Assembly: GCA_003551325.1 (NCBI GenBank)
Contig: PUMK01000018.1
Span: 1-7,969, forward strand
DNA: 7,969 nt
Direction of reading: 5' to 3'
Source of the DNA: Candidatus Acetothermia bacterium
GTDB lineage: Bacteria > Bipolaricaulota > Bipolaricaulia > Bipolaricaulales > Bipolaricaulaceae
Below are positions 1 to 5,574 of the stretch, piece after piece. Under the pieces are notes generated by a model that worked only from the letters and a program-made list of their open reading frames with translations, did no database searches and was not told the origin of the DNA. Numbering within the stretch: position 1 is the stretch's first letter; every line of letters starts with the position of its first letter. The translations under genes were made by a program, and so were the position numbers.

Positions 1-273
1 GGCGAGAGCTTGCTCCTCCACAGTTAGCAGTTTTCCCAGACGAATCAACGAAGAAGCCCTCAGTCCCGATGCTGAGAAATCGGCATCGCCTGTCCTGATT
101 ATGTCATCCCATCCCTCCACCCTGTGCCTCAGCTGGGAGGTGACCGCGGAGACCAGCCAATCGCCATAAGGACCCGGCAGCTTGGCAAGAAGCAATACAG
201 GTCTAAGCTTCCCGTTGTGCAAGTCAGCTTGGGGGAACCTGATGATGGCTATCTCGCCAGCTGTGCGGCTCAT
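1..273 (-). CDS. MazF/PemK-like toxin of a type II toxin-antitoxin pair (3' end cut by window edge)
   Basis: Probable growth-inhibiting endoribonuclease of the MazF/PemK family, cytosolic and held inactive by the antitoxin encoded just before it. Ninety-one residues are visible from the ATG at 273-271 and the frame stays open to base 1; the family is usually about 105-120 residues, so only the last strands and helix are missing. Seen: the N-terminal GEIAIIRFP strand (residues 6-14), the NGKLRPVLLL segment (20-29) with the family's conserved Arg-Pro, and a later VSAVTSQL strand, in the order expected for the MazF barrel. The start overlaps the antitoxin stop in an ATGA (270-273) and has only a weak ribosome site, so translation is probably coupled. 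That it is an RNase is family knowledge; activity is not shown here. Confidence 0.72.
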   Translation of the reverse strand, partial: MSRTAGEIAIIRFPQADLHNGKLRPVLLLAKLPGPYGDWLVSAVTSQLRHRVEGWDDIIRTGDADFSASGLRASSLIRLGKLLTVEEQALA

Positions 274-485
274 CGCTCTGGTTTGATGTCGTCCAGGGAA
301 TAGTCGACTTCGTCGGGGTCGTTCCAGAAATCAAAAGACCCTGCGCGCAGAGCGAGGTCGCTCCACCTGGGTGCTTCAGCCTGGACCCGCCTTCTGCGGA
401 CGAAGGCAACGAAATCGAAGACCTCCTCTAGGATCTCCTCAGGGAGGCTCTCGATCTCCTTAAGGAGCCGTTCCTTCACGCTCAT
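270..485 (-). CDS. DUF2281-type antitoxin
   Basis: Small 71-residue protein, probable antitoxin of the toxin that overlaps its 3' end. The N-terminal half is an acidic-basic helix of the DUF2281 type: KERLLKEIESLPEEILEEV (residues 4-22) followed by FDFVAFVRRRR (23-33). The C-terminal half (about 34-71) is Trp/Asp-rich and probably unstructured until it binds the toxin, as in other antitoxins (inference). The ATG at 485-483 is preceded by a strong Shine-Dalgarno, AGGAGGT at 497-491, with 5 bases between. Its TGA shares four bases with the toxin's ATG, the standard antitoxin-first arrangement. No ribbon-helix-helix or AbrB DNA-binding motif is obvious, so autoregulation is uncertain. DUF2281 proteins also occur alone, which leaves some doubt. 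Confidence 0.72.
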   Translation of the reverse strand: MSVKERLLKEIESLPEEILEEVFDFVAFVRRRRVQAEAPRWSDLALRAGSFDFWNDPDEVDYSLDDIKPER

Positions 486-529
486 GCTCCACCTCCTGAC
501 GCCGTCTACCGTGTCTTCAATCCTGGTTC

Positions 530-558
530 ACCATATCACAGCTGAGGCGCACTGACCA
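530..558 (-). promoter_or_regulatory. Candidate sigma70-type promoter of the toxin-antitoxin pair
   Basis: On the minus strand TGGTCA (558-553) stands 17 bases before TATGGT (535-530). Each box matches 4 of 6 consensus positions, and a TGA directly before the -10 gives the extended -10 form TGnTATnnT. The predicted start lies about 40 bases before the antitoxin ATG at 485, in the 84-base gap after the acetyltransferase gene. It would let the pair be transcribed separately from the sugar operon. No clear intrinsic terminator is seen between 569 and 530, so read-through from upstream is also possible. Pattern match only. Confidence 0.35.
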
Positions 559-569
559 CGCACGATGGA

Positions 570-1157
570 CTACGGACTCGCCTCCTCCAACGAAACTCGG
601 TCATCCTGTTTGCGATAACGCAGGCCGCAAGAAGAACATAGCGCGTGTTCGCCGGTGAACCGGAGGCGCACGCCGCACTGGCAAGCCCAGCCGATACGTT
701 GTGCCGGAACGCCGGCCACGAGGGCATAGGGGGGCACGTCCTTGGTGACCACGGCGCCGGCGGCGACGAACGCCCACTCGCCGATGGTGATTCCACAGAC
801 GATCGTTGCGTTGGCACCGATGGAAGCGCCGCGCTTGACGATAGTGGTCAGGTAGTCCTCGCTTTGGTTTCGGGGGAAGGCGGAGCGGGGCGTCTTGATG
901 TTGGTGAACACCATGCTCGGGCCGCAGAACACGTAGTCCTCGAGGATCACCCCCTCGTAGAGCGAGACGTTGTTCTGAATCTTGACGTGATTTCCGATCT
1001 GGACGTTGTTGGCTACGAACACATTCTGACCAAGGCTGCAGTGCTCGCCAATCGTGGCCTTGGGCATCACGTGGCAGAAATGCCAGATCTTGGTGCCCTG
1101 GCCGATCGTCGCACCTTCGTCCACATAGGAGGAGGCGTGCACGAAGTAGTCGCTCAT
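570..1157 (-). CDS. wbpD: UDP-3-amino-GlcNAcA N-acetyltransferase, WbpD/WlbB-like
   Basis: Left-handed beta-helix acetyltransferase expected to move acetyl from acetyl-CoA to the 3-amino group of UDP-2-acetamido-3-amino-glucuronate, the last step to UDP-diNAc-glucuronic acid; cytosolic and probably trimeric. The 195-residue length is normal for the family. Seen: hexapeptide-type repeats from about residue 12 to 80 and again 111-140 ([20 protein letters not shown]), the conserved loop [14 protein letters not shown] at 84-97, and [17 protein letters not shown] at 141-157. After this comes a small zinc-ribbon tail with Cys159, Cys161, Cys174 and Cys177 (CxC-x12-CxxC), common in this subfamily. 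An open frame continues upstream, but the ATG at 1157-1155 is chosen because it matches the family N-terminus (MSDYFVHAS), has GGAGG at 1166-1162, and overlaps the preceding stop as ATGA. Confidence 0.9.
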   Translation of the reverse strand: MSDYFVHASSYVDEGATIGQGTKIWHFCHVMPKATIGEHCSLGQNVFVANNVQIGNHVKIQNNVSLYEGVILEDYVFCGPSMVFTNIKTPRSAFPRNQSEDYLTTIVKRGASIGANATIVCGITIGEWAFVAAGAVVTKDVPPYALVAGVPAQRIGWACQCGVRLRFTGEHALCSSCGLRYRKQDDRVSLEEASP

Positions 1158-2095
1158 CCTCCCTCCAGTTGTCGTGTGGCCTCCTCGAGGACGCCGACGA
1201 CCTCCACAGCGCTTGTTCCATCGGTGAGGGGGCGCCTCCCCTGCTGGACGCAGGCGAGGAAGTGCTCCATCTCCAAGGTGAGCGGTTGCGCGGAGCCCTG
1301 GAACACGACTTCCTCGCCTTCGTTCTCGGGCCTGAGGTTTTCCCCGATGCGCTTTGCATGACGGGTTACCGTCTGGGCGATCTCGTCGTAGACGAGCATC
1401 GCCTCGGAGCCGATCACGGTGAGCCGGCGGCGTTTCTCTGGCCATAGCCAAGACACGTGGATGTGCGCACAGGCCTTGGAGGGGAAGGCAAGGTGGACGC
1501 ACACATCGTCGGCGATGCCGCTCTGAAGGACGTCTTGCGCTGATGCCTGGATGCCTGTGGGGGAATGGCCCGCGAGATTCAGGAGCACGGCCACGTCATG
1601 CACGCCCAGGCTCCACAGGACGTTCTCCACGGTGCGAACTGTGCCCAAGTTGAGCCGCTCCTGATGGAGGCCCCACACAGCGCCCAACGCTCCTGCACCA
1701 AGGTAGTCCTTGATCCAGCGCACGGCCGGCTGGTACAGCAGGAGATGGCCGACCATGAGGACAAGCCCCCGGGCCTGAGCAAGATCGGCGAGGCTCTGTG
1801 CCTCATCCTTTCTCAAGGCCAGAGGTTTCTCCACGAACACGTGCTTGCCCCTTTCCAGGGCTTGCTGGGTCAGGGCAAAGTGGGTGGCCGCCGGGGTGGC
1901 GATGGCCACCGCGGGCAGATCGGACTTGAGCAGTGCGCAGTGATCCTCGTACAGAGGCACCTCGGGGTAAAGCTCCCGCAGTTGCCCACGCAGGTCTTCG
2001 CTGACTTCCGCGATGGCTCCTAGAGCGCCAAGTCCATGGAGGGTTCGCGCGATGTTCTTCCCCCAATCTCCGGCCCCGATCAACCCGACCTTCAT
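1154..2095 (-). CDS. wbpB: Gfo/Idh/MocA oxidoreductase, WbpB-like sugar 3-dehydrogenase
   Basis: NAD-dependent sugar-nucleotide oxidoreductase, 313 residues. By context it most likely oxidises C3 of UDP-GlcNAc-uronate to the 3-keto sugar that is then aminated and acetylated. Seen: Rossmann motif [11 protein letters not shown] at residues 4-14, the AIATPAATH segment at 64-72, the family EKP motif at 89-91 (Lys90 is the usual catalytic lysine), and [11 protein letters not shown] at 164-174 with His166 and Asp167 in the usual active-site positions. The frame is open upstream, but the ATG at 2095-2093 is chosen because it starts directly before the Rossmann strand and shares four bases with the TGA of the dehydrogenase gene. 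The Shine-Dalgarno is weak, so translation is probably coupled. Substrate is inferred from neighbours; the family is broad, and some members paired with WbpD-like enzymes act on other sugars. Confidence 0.83.
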   Translation of the reverse strand: MKVGLIGAGDWGKNIARTLHGLGALGAIAEVSEDLRGQLRELYPEVPLYEDHCALLKSDLPAVAIATPAATHFALTQQALERGKHVFVEKPLALRKDEAQSLADLAQARGLVLMVGHLLLYQPAVRWIKDYLGAGALGAVWGLHQERLNLGTVRTVENVLWSLGVHDVAVLLNLAGHSPTGIQASAQDVLQSGIADDVCVHLAFPSKACAHIHVSWLWPEKRRRLTVIGSEAMLVYDEIAQTVTRHAKRIGENLRPENEGEEVVFQGSAQPLTLEMEHFLACVQQGRRPLTDGTSAVEVVGVLEEATRQLEGG

Positions 2096-3435
2096 AGCAG
2101 CGTGATCCGCTCGCGGTGTTCCTGGACGCCTTTGGTCGCGTTGCGTGTGTCCAAGACGTGCTTGGCGTGGCTTGCGACCCATCCGTAGTCGATTTCGCTG
2201 TGGTCGGTAAGGATGAGTACCAGGTCTTGCGAGGAGACGAGTTCGGAGGTCAGCGGTTGGCTTTCCATGGCAAGGTTCCCCTCCCGCAAGGCTGAGACAT
2301 GTGGATCGTGGTACACGATCTCGGCCCCGTCGCGCTGCAGTAGTTCGATGACCTCCACCGCGGGCGATTCGCGTGCGTCCTCACTATCCTTCTTGTAGGC
2401 GACCCCCAGGGCGAGGATCTTGGCCCGTGACGGAGCAAGGCCCAGCTCGTTGAGCACGCGATGGGCTTTGTCCCTGACGAACTCGGGCATCTTGCGGTTG
2501 ATCTCTCCGGCCAGGGCGATGAAGTGCGTGTTGAAGTTAAGTCCCTTGGCCTTCCACTCTAGGTAGTGCGGGTCAAGAGGGATGCAGTGACCGCCGACTC
2601 CGGGGCCGGGCCAAAAGGGCATGATGCCGAACGGCTTGGTAAACGCCGCTTCCAGGACCTCCCACACGTTCAGGTCCATGCGATCGCAGAGCAGCGCGAG
2701 TTCATTGACCAGGGCGATGTTGACTGCCCGGAAGGTATTTTCGAACACCTTGACAAGCTCAGCGGCCTTGGCGCTGCTCAGGGGGACCACCTGCTCGATC
2801 GTCTGGGTGTAGAAAGCCCGGCCTGCCTCCAGCGAATTGGGGCCGACAGCGCCCAACACCTTGGTCGTGTTTTTGGTGGTGTATCTCTTATTGCCCGGAT
2901 CGACCCGCTCGGGGGAGTGGACGAGGTAGAAGTCTCGATCGGCCTCGAGGCCGCTTCTCTCGAGGATAGGGAGCATGAGTTCCTCGGTGGTGCCGGGGTA
3001 GGTTGTGGATTCCAGGCTCACGAGCTGTCCCGGCCGCAGGCGCTTGGCGATCTCCTCCGTCACGCCCTCCACATAGCTTAGCTCGGGGGGTAGATTGCGG
3101 GTGAGGGGGGTGGGCACGCAGAGCACGATGACATCCATCTCAGCAACCCCGTCGAACCCGGTGTCAGCACGGATCATACCTTTGGCCACAAGCTCCCGGA
3201 GCTCGTTGTCGTTGACATCACGGATGTAGTTCTCTCCGTGGTTCACCTTCGCCGCGCGTTCGGGGTTCTGTTCCACGCCCAACACGCGGAAGCCCACCTT
3301 CGCCTTTTCCACGGCGAAGGGGAGGCCCACATAGCCGAGGCCAACAACGCCGACGACCGCAGAATGGTCATCAATGCGAGGGAGCAGGGTGCCCAGGGCA
3401 GTAACACGTTCTTTGTCCCTTGGTGCTTCGCTCAC
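2092..3435 (-). CDS. wbpA: UDP-N-acetylglucosamine 6-dehydrogenase, WbpA-like
   Basis: Cytosolic nucleotide-sugar dehydrogenase that carries out the two-step NAD-dependent oxidation at C6, most likely turning UDP-GlcNAc into UDP-GlcNAc-uronate. The 447-residue length is normal. Seen: Rossmann GLGYVGLP at 32-39; CVPTPLT at 106-112; LESTTYPGTTEE at 141-152; SPERVDPGN at 174-182; the central-helix segment with Lys229 and Asn233; and the catalytic loop PGVGGHCIPLDPHY at 278-291 with Cys284 as nucleophile. The second Rossmann-like half follows (ALGVAYKKDSEDARESPA). The WbpA-type reading over a plain UDP-glucose dehydrogenase rests on the ESTTYPGTT and SPERVDPGN patterns and on the wbpB/wbpD-like neighbours. 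It starts with GTG at 3435-3433: a stop lies two codons upstream in frame and AAGGGGGA at 3450-3443 gives a 7-base spacing, so the start is nearly forced. It is the first gene of the three-gene operon. Confidence 0.9.
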   Translation of the reverse strand: MSEAPRDKERVTALGTLLPRIDDHSAVVGVVGLGYVGLPFAVEKAKVGFRVLGVEQNPERAAKVNHGENYIRDVNDNELRELVAKGMIRADTGFDGVAEMDVIVLCVPTPLTRNLPPELSYVEGVTEEIAKRLRPGQLVSLESTTYPGTTEELMLPILERSGLEADRDFYLVHSPERVDPGNKRYTTKNTTKVLGAVGPNSLEAGRAFYTQTIEQVVPLSSAKAAELVKVFENTFRAVNIALVNELALLCDRMDLNVWEVLEAAFTKPFGIMPFWPGPGVGGHCIPLDPHYLEWKAKGLNFNTHFIALAGEINRKMPEFVRDKAHRVLNELGLAPSRAKILALGVAYKKDSEDARESPAVEVIELLQRDGAEIVYHDPHVSALREGNLAMESQPLTSELVSSQDLVLILTDHSEIDYGWVASHAKHVLDTRNATKGVQEHRERITLL

Positions 3436-3462
3436 CTTTCACTCCCCCTTCCACTGCCGCAT

Positions 3463-3492
3463 AGCGTAATGCTTAGGTGTCATGTATGACAA
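3463..3492 (-). promoter_or_regulatory. Candidate promoter of the uronic-acid sugar operon
   Basis: On the minus strand TTGTCA (3492-3487; 4 of 6 consensus matches) is followed after 18 bases by TACGCT (3468-3463; weak, 3 of 6). It lies about 28 bases before the GTG of the dehydrogenase gene, leaving a short leader that holds only the ribosome site. The -35 box falls inside a perfect palindrome (3478-3491), which makes regulation plausible. The rest of the 206-base gap (3436-3641) shows no gene on either strand that I can support and no intrinsic terminator for the upstream gene. Confidence 0.3.
3478..3491. repeat. 14-base palindrome, candidate operator
   Basis: TGTCAT-GT-ATGACA: perfect 6-base arms around a 2-base centre. 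It overlaps the candidate -35 box of the sugar operon, where a bound repressor would block RNA polymerase. The centre is too tight for an RNA hairpin to be the main function, so a dimeric DNA-binding protein is the more natural reading. No regulator gene is present in the window. A palindrome of this length can arise by chance in a few kilobases only rarely, but many positions were looked at. Confidence 0.3.
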
Positions 3493-3641
3493 GGGGGGAT
3501 TGGCGGCGTATGCTGCCCTCGCGCCCAGTTCACAGTGCTATGAGGCGCCCCGAATGGCTGACCTGTTGACAGACCAGTTTAGCTCTGCATATCCGTGGCA
3601 CGGTATAGGAGAAGTCGGGATGGAGGTAGCCAATGCTGCAC

Positions 3642-4268
3642 TCAAGCACGGGCCTTATCAGTCAACCATTGACTAGCCCTATCCAGTGCACCTAGTTCAA
3701 GCAATCCTAGCCACAAGGCCTCCAAATAGGCCGAGCGTCTGAGTTCTCCCTCCCCACTGTTCTCCTGCGCAGTAGTCACAGATACTTGATCGAACGCATG
3801 GATCTCTTTGCAGTGGTACCGAAACGCCTCCTTCAGTTGTGACATGGACTTCGGAACCCACTTAAGCTTTTCATCAACTGCATGGAACATGCTAAGCTCC
3901 GCGTAGATTAGCGCTAACAGACGGCCAGCGTCCAACCTATTTACAAGCTTAATGAACTCGTCACTTTCGAGTTCGAGGACGTTCTTGTGACTGGATTCCA
4001 TTGATGGTTTATTCCGGGCCTCATGTGCAGCACGGGCCGCCTCGAACACTTGCCTTCCATCAAGATTTCGGAACAGCATTGGTTCAGGCGGACTAAGCGA
4101 ACGGCATGCTTGACAGTAGACGATGAAGTCCAAAGCTCTCATCTCTACTAGATCGACCCCTTCACCGCAGCACCTGCACCCGAAAGTGGATTCAAACCCG
4201 GCTAATCTCTGGTTCAAACTGCAGGCGTAGATTAGCGCGTGCGCATCGCTGTTGACTTTCAGCCTCAA
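3642..4268 (-). CDS. Unrecognised protein with a two-CxxC zinc site
   Basis: I do not recognise this 208-residue protein. Near the N-terminus there are two CxxC pairs, Cys31/Cys34 and Cys52/Cys55, 17 residues apart, which together look like a structural zinc ribbon (an extra Cys33 sits in the first pair). After a charged linker the rest (about residues 90-208) is predicted helical and has Leu/Ala-rich stretches such as LVNRLDAGRLLALIYAELSM and LEALWLGLLELGAL; no enzyme motif is evident. An ATG at 4337 would give 23 more residues, but the TTG at 4268-4266 is a better start: GGGGAGGT lies 5 bases before it and its TTGA overlaps the stop of the membrane-protein gene, matching the other junctions of this operon. 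It is the last gene of the island; a partner or adaptor role for the upstream proteins is only inferred from coupling. Confidence 0.68.
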   Translation of the reverse strand: MRLKVNSDAHALIYACSLNQRLAGFESTFGCRCCGEGVDLVEMRALDFIVYCQACRSLSPPEPMLFRNLDGRQVFEAARAAHEARNKPSMESSHKNVLELESDEFIKLVNRLDAGRLLALIYAELSMFHAVDEKLKWVPKSMSQLKEAFRYHCKEIHAFDQVSVTTAQENSGEGELRRSAYLEALWLGLLELGALDRASQWLTDKARA

Positions 4269-4582
4269 CTGAGACCTCCCCAGACATAAACCGTATACAC
4301 GATCCCGGCAGTCTCCACCACCACAATCAGTGGCCATAGGAAGAATCCCACGTTCACAGCAGCCACTAGCACACCTTCTAAGGTAGCATCAACAGCCCCA
4401 TGCACTACCGGAACAGTGCTGGCGAGCAACATCGGTGAGCTAATCCGGCACACCCATTTCAGCCCCTTCTTAAGTAACCTTGACGTGGCCCGCGTGTGGA
4501 ACTCCACGAAAAAGAGCAGCAGAAACCAGAGGAATGATACCCCAGCTAGTGAAGTGTAGAAATCCCTTACCACGTCGTTCAT
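4265..4582 (-). CDS. Small membrane protein, about three transmembrane helices, unknown function
   Basis: A 105-residue protein that I do not recognise. Hydrophobic stretches fall at about residues 11-27 (rich in Phe, Leu and Trp), 48-62, and a long one at 71-101 with conspicuous Val/Phe/Trp content. Between the first two is a basic loop (RATSRLLKKGLKW, 31-43), which by the positive-inside rule would face the cytoplasm and put the N-terminus outside. No signal peptidase site or known family motif is seen. The ATG at 4582-4580 overlaps the TGA of the toroid gene's second half (ATGA, 4579-4582), so translation is coupled; the zinc-protein gene is coupled at its other end. Position between two soluble proteins suggests it anchors or receives them at the membrane (inference). 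Confidence 0.65.
   Translation of the reverse strand: MNDVVRDFYTSLAGVSFLWFLLLFFVEFHTRATSRLLKKGLKWVCRISSPMLLASTVPVVHGAVDATLEGVLVAAVNVGFFLWPLIVVVETAGIVYTVYVWGGLS
4274..4281 (-). promoter_or_regulatory. Ribosome binding site that decides a TTG start
   Basis: GGGGAGGT on the minus strand, then CTCAG, then TTG at 4268-4266. The site lies inside the last codons of the membrane-protein gene, and that gene's TGA (4267-4265) overlaps the TTG. A longest-frame call would instead place the start at the ATG at 4337, 72 bases inside the upstream gene with no comparable site. Confidence 0.6.
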
Positions 4583-5550
4583 CCTTTCAGGAGTCCCTCC
4601 AATTCGCTTCGCAGCTTGTGCATGCTATATGACTCAAGGAACTCTGTTCCGGTGGGGCTCTTACCTATGTGCATTGCGAACTCTGCTCGCATAGCTTCCA
4701 GCATTGAGTTAACTGCCCAGGCCATCACCTTTCTCTCCACCGGGCTCAGCCTCGCATCATATATGGCTTGCTTGATCCTAGGGAGCCGTGCAACAAAAGT
4801 CCTAATCTGGAGTTGTTCAACTGGTATGTTGAGCGCTTTGGGTGTGATGCGTCTTCGCAGATGCCCGAGCAGGTAGCGTTCGCACTCCCTGGTGTGCTCC
4901 TCGACTCGCACTGCCTGGCACTGAGTCCTAGCCCTTCTCTTCGCCTCCCTCAGCACGCGGTACGTGCGAAGTAGCCTGTCAAGCTCGTTCTCGTCAAGCT
5001 CGTCTCCAGGTCTTGGAGGAGCGTCGGGTTTCGGGTAATAGTGCAACAAAGCTTCTCGGGTCCTGGCCTCAGGCAGCGCCGCAAGTAGTTCCTCCCACAC
5101 ATCTTCGAACGACGGGGCAAGCAACTGTCCATCCGCGTCTGCTTGCTCAAGCTCGCGGCGGGCTCTTTGGAAGAGCAGTATCTGCGGCCATCGCGCTTCC
5201 CGCAGGAAGCCTTCCATCGTGCCGGGGGGGAGGTCGGGCGAGAAGCCGCTGTAGAGCCAGTCAACATTTGGTTCGCGTAGCTTCTGAAGCGCGACTTCTG
5301 CCTGGTCCAGAAAGTGGGCGCTCTGCACATCCGACAGGTGCTCTTTGATACGGTGCACAATCTCAACTGCGTAGTGTACTCCAAAGGCGTTAAGTGTCAG
5401 TCCAGGCGCAAAGCCATAGCGTCCATCGAACTCGTGTAGATACCCGACAAGAGGACTCGCCAGCCTGTCGACTACGTCACACTTGCCCAGCAGACCAAGC
5501 AGACGGATGGCGTATGCAGTTGAGTTTAGCGATGGCCTGCCTTGAGCCAC
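4579..5550 (-). CDS. Alpha/alpha-toroid protein, second open frame after an in-frame TGA
   Basis: As an independent gene this is 323 residues from a GTG at 5550-5548, but it is in the same frame as the 271-residue open frame upstream and separated from it by one TGA plus seven codons. Together they make 602 positions. The start of this part holds the end of one prenyltransferase/terpene-cyclase-like repeat (RPSLNSTAYAIRLLGLLG, residues 5-22) and one full repeat (about 43-69, with GRYGF and FGVHYAVEIV). The opening glycine-aromatic part of the first repeat (EGAF) lies before the GTG, which argues that the frames were once one gene. Residues 75-323 are helical and charged, with an Asp/Glu/Arg-rich zone at 183-225, and resemble nothing I can name. 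AAGGAG at 5567-5562, 11 bases before the GTG, could allow reinitiation. Function unknown. Confidence 0.6.
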   Translation of the reverse strand: MAQGRPSLNSTAYAIRLLGLLGKCDVVDRLASPLVGYLHEFDGRYGFAPGLTLNAFGVHYAVEIVHRIKEHLSDVQSAHFLDQAEVALQKLREPNVDWLYSGFSPDLPPGTMEGFLREARWPQILLFQRARRELEQADADGQLLAPSFEDVWEELLAALPEARTREALLHYYPKPDAPPRPGDELDENELDRLLRTYRVLREAKRRARTQCQAVRVEEHTRECERYLLGHLRRRITPKALNIPVEQLQIRTFVARLPRIKQAIYDARLSPVERKVMAWAVNSMLEAMRAEFAMHIGKSPTGTEFLESYSMHKLRSELEGLLKG

Positions 5551-5574
5551 TGAGCTAAAGGCTCCTTCGCTTCA
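5544..5574 (-). other. In-frame TGA with a downstream stem-loop and internal ribosome site
   Basis: The TGA at 5574-5572 is the only stop between the two toroid frames; the codons after it read SEGAFSS and then the GTG. Seven bases downstream a hairpin can form, GAGCC (5564-5560) with GGCTC (5548-5544) around an 11-base loop; its far arm covers the first two bases of the GTG. AAGGAG (5567-5562) overlaps the near arm. The segment therefore admits three readings: a nonsense mutation (TGG to TGA is one base, giving YDWSEGAF), programmed read-through, or stop-and-restart to make two chains. Selenocysteine is the weakest option: the stem is short, begins 7 bases after the stop, and lacks a recognisable bSECIS apical loop. 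Other genes here end in TGA, so the code is not globally altered. Confidence 0.5.

Noticed and set aside
645..1361. Long plus-strand frame opposite the acetyltransferase and oxidoreductase genes
   Set aside because: It spans two genes with clear family motifs on the minus strand; it is the mirror of GC-rich codon bias. The same applies to the long plus-strand frames at 1565-2023, 2566-3081 and 6759-7631.
3565..3594. TTGACA on the plus strand as a rightward promoter
   Set aside because: No acceptable -10 box at 16-18 bases and no plus-strand gene downstream.
3661..3673. GTCAA-CCA-TTGAC inverted repeat as a terminator of the island operon
   Set aside because: It lies within the last codons of the zinc-site protein gene, has a weak A/T-containing 5-pair stem and no T-run after it.
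3482..3676. 64-codon plus-strand open frame in the gap between the island and the sugar operon
   Set aside because: No ribosome site, starts within the palindrome at the sugar-operon promoter, and overlaps the 3' end of the zinc-site protein gene on the opposite strand.
5572..5574. TGA read as tryptophan or glycine by a changed genetic code
   Set aside because: Several well-supported genes here (dehydrogenase, oxidoreductase, antitoxin) end in TGA exactly where the next gene begins, and Trp is encoded by TGG in them.
5535..5574. Selenocysteine codon with a bSECIS element
   Set aside because: The stem has only 5 pairs with an 11-base loop and starts 7 bases after the TGA; no typical apical GU bulge is seen, and the position just before the repeat's EGAF better suits Trp.
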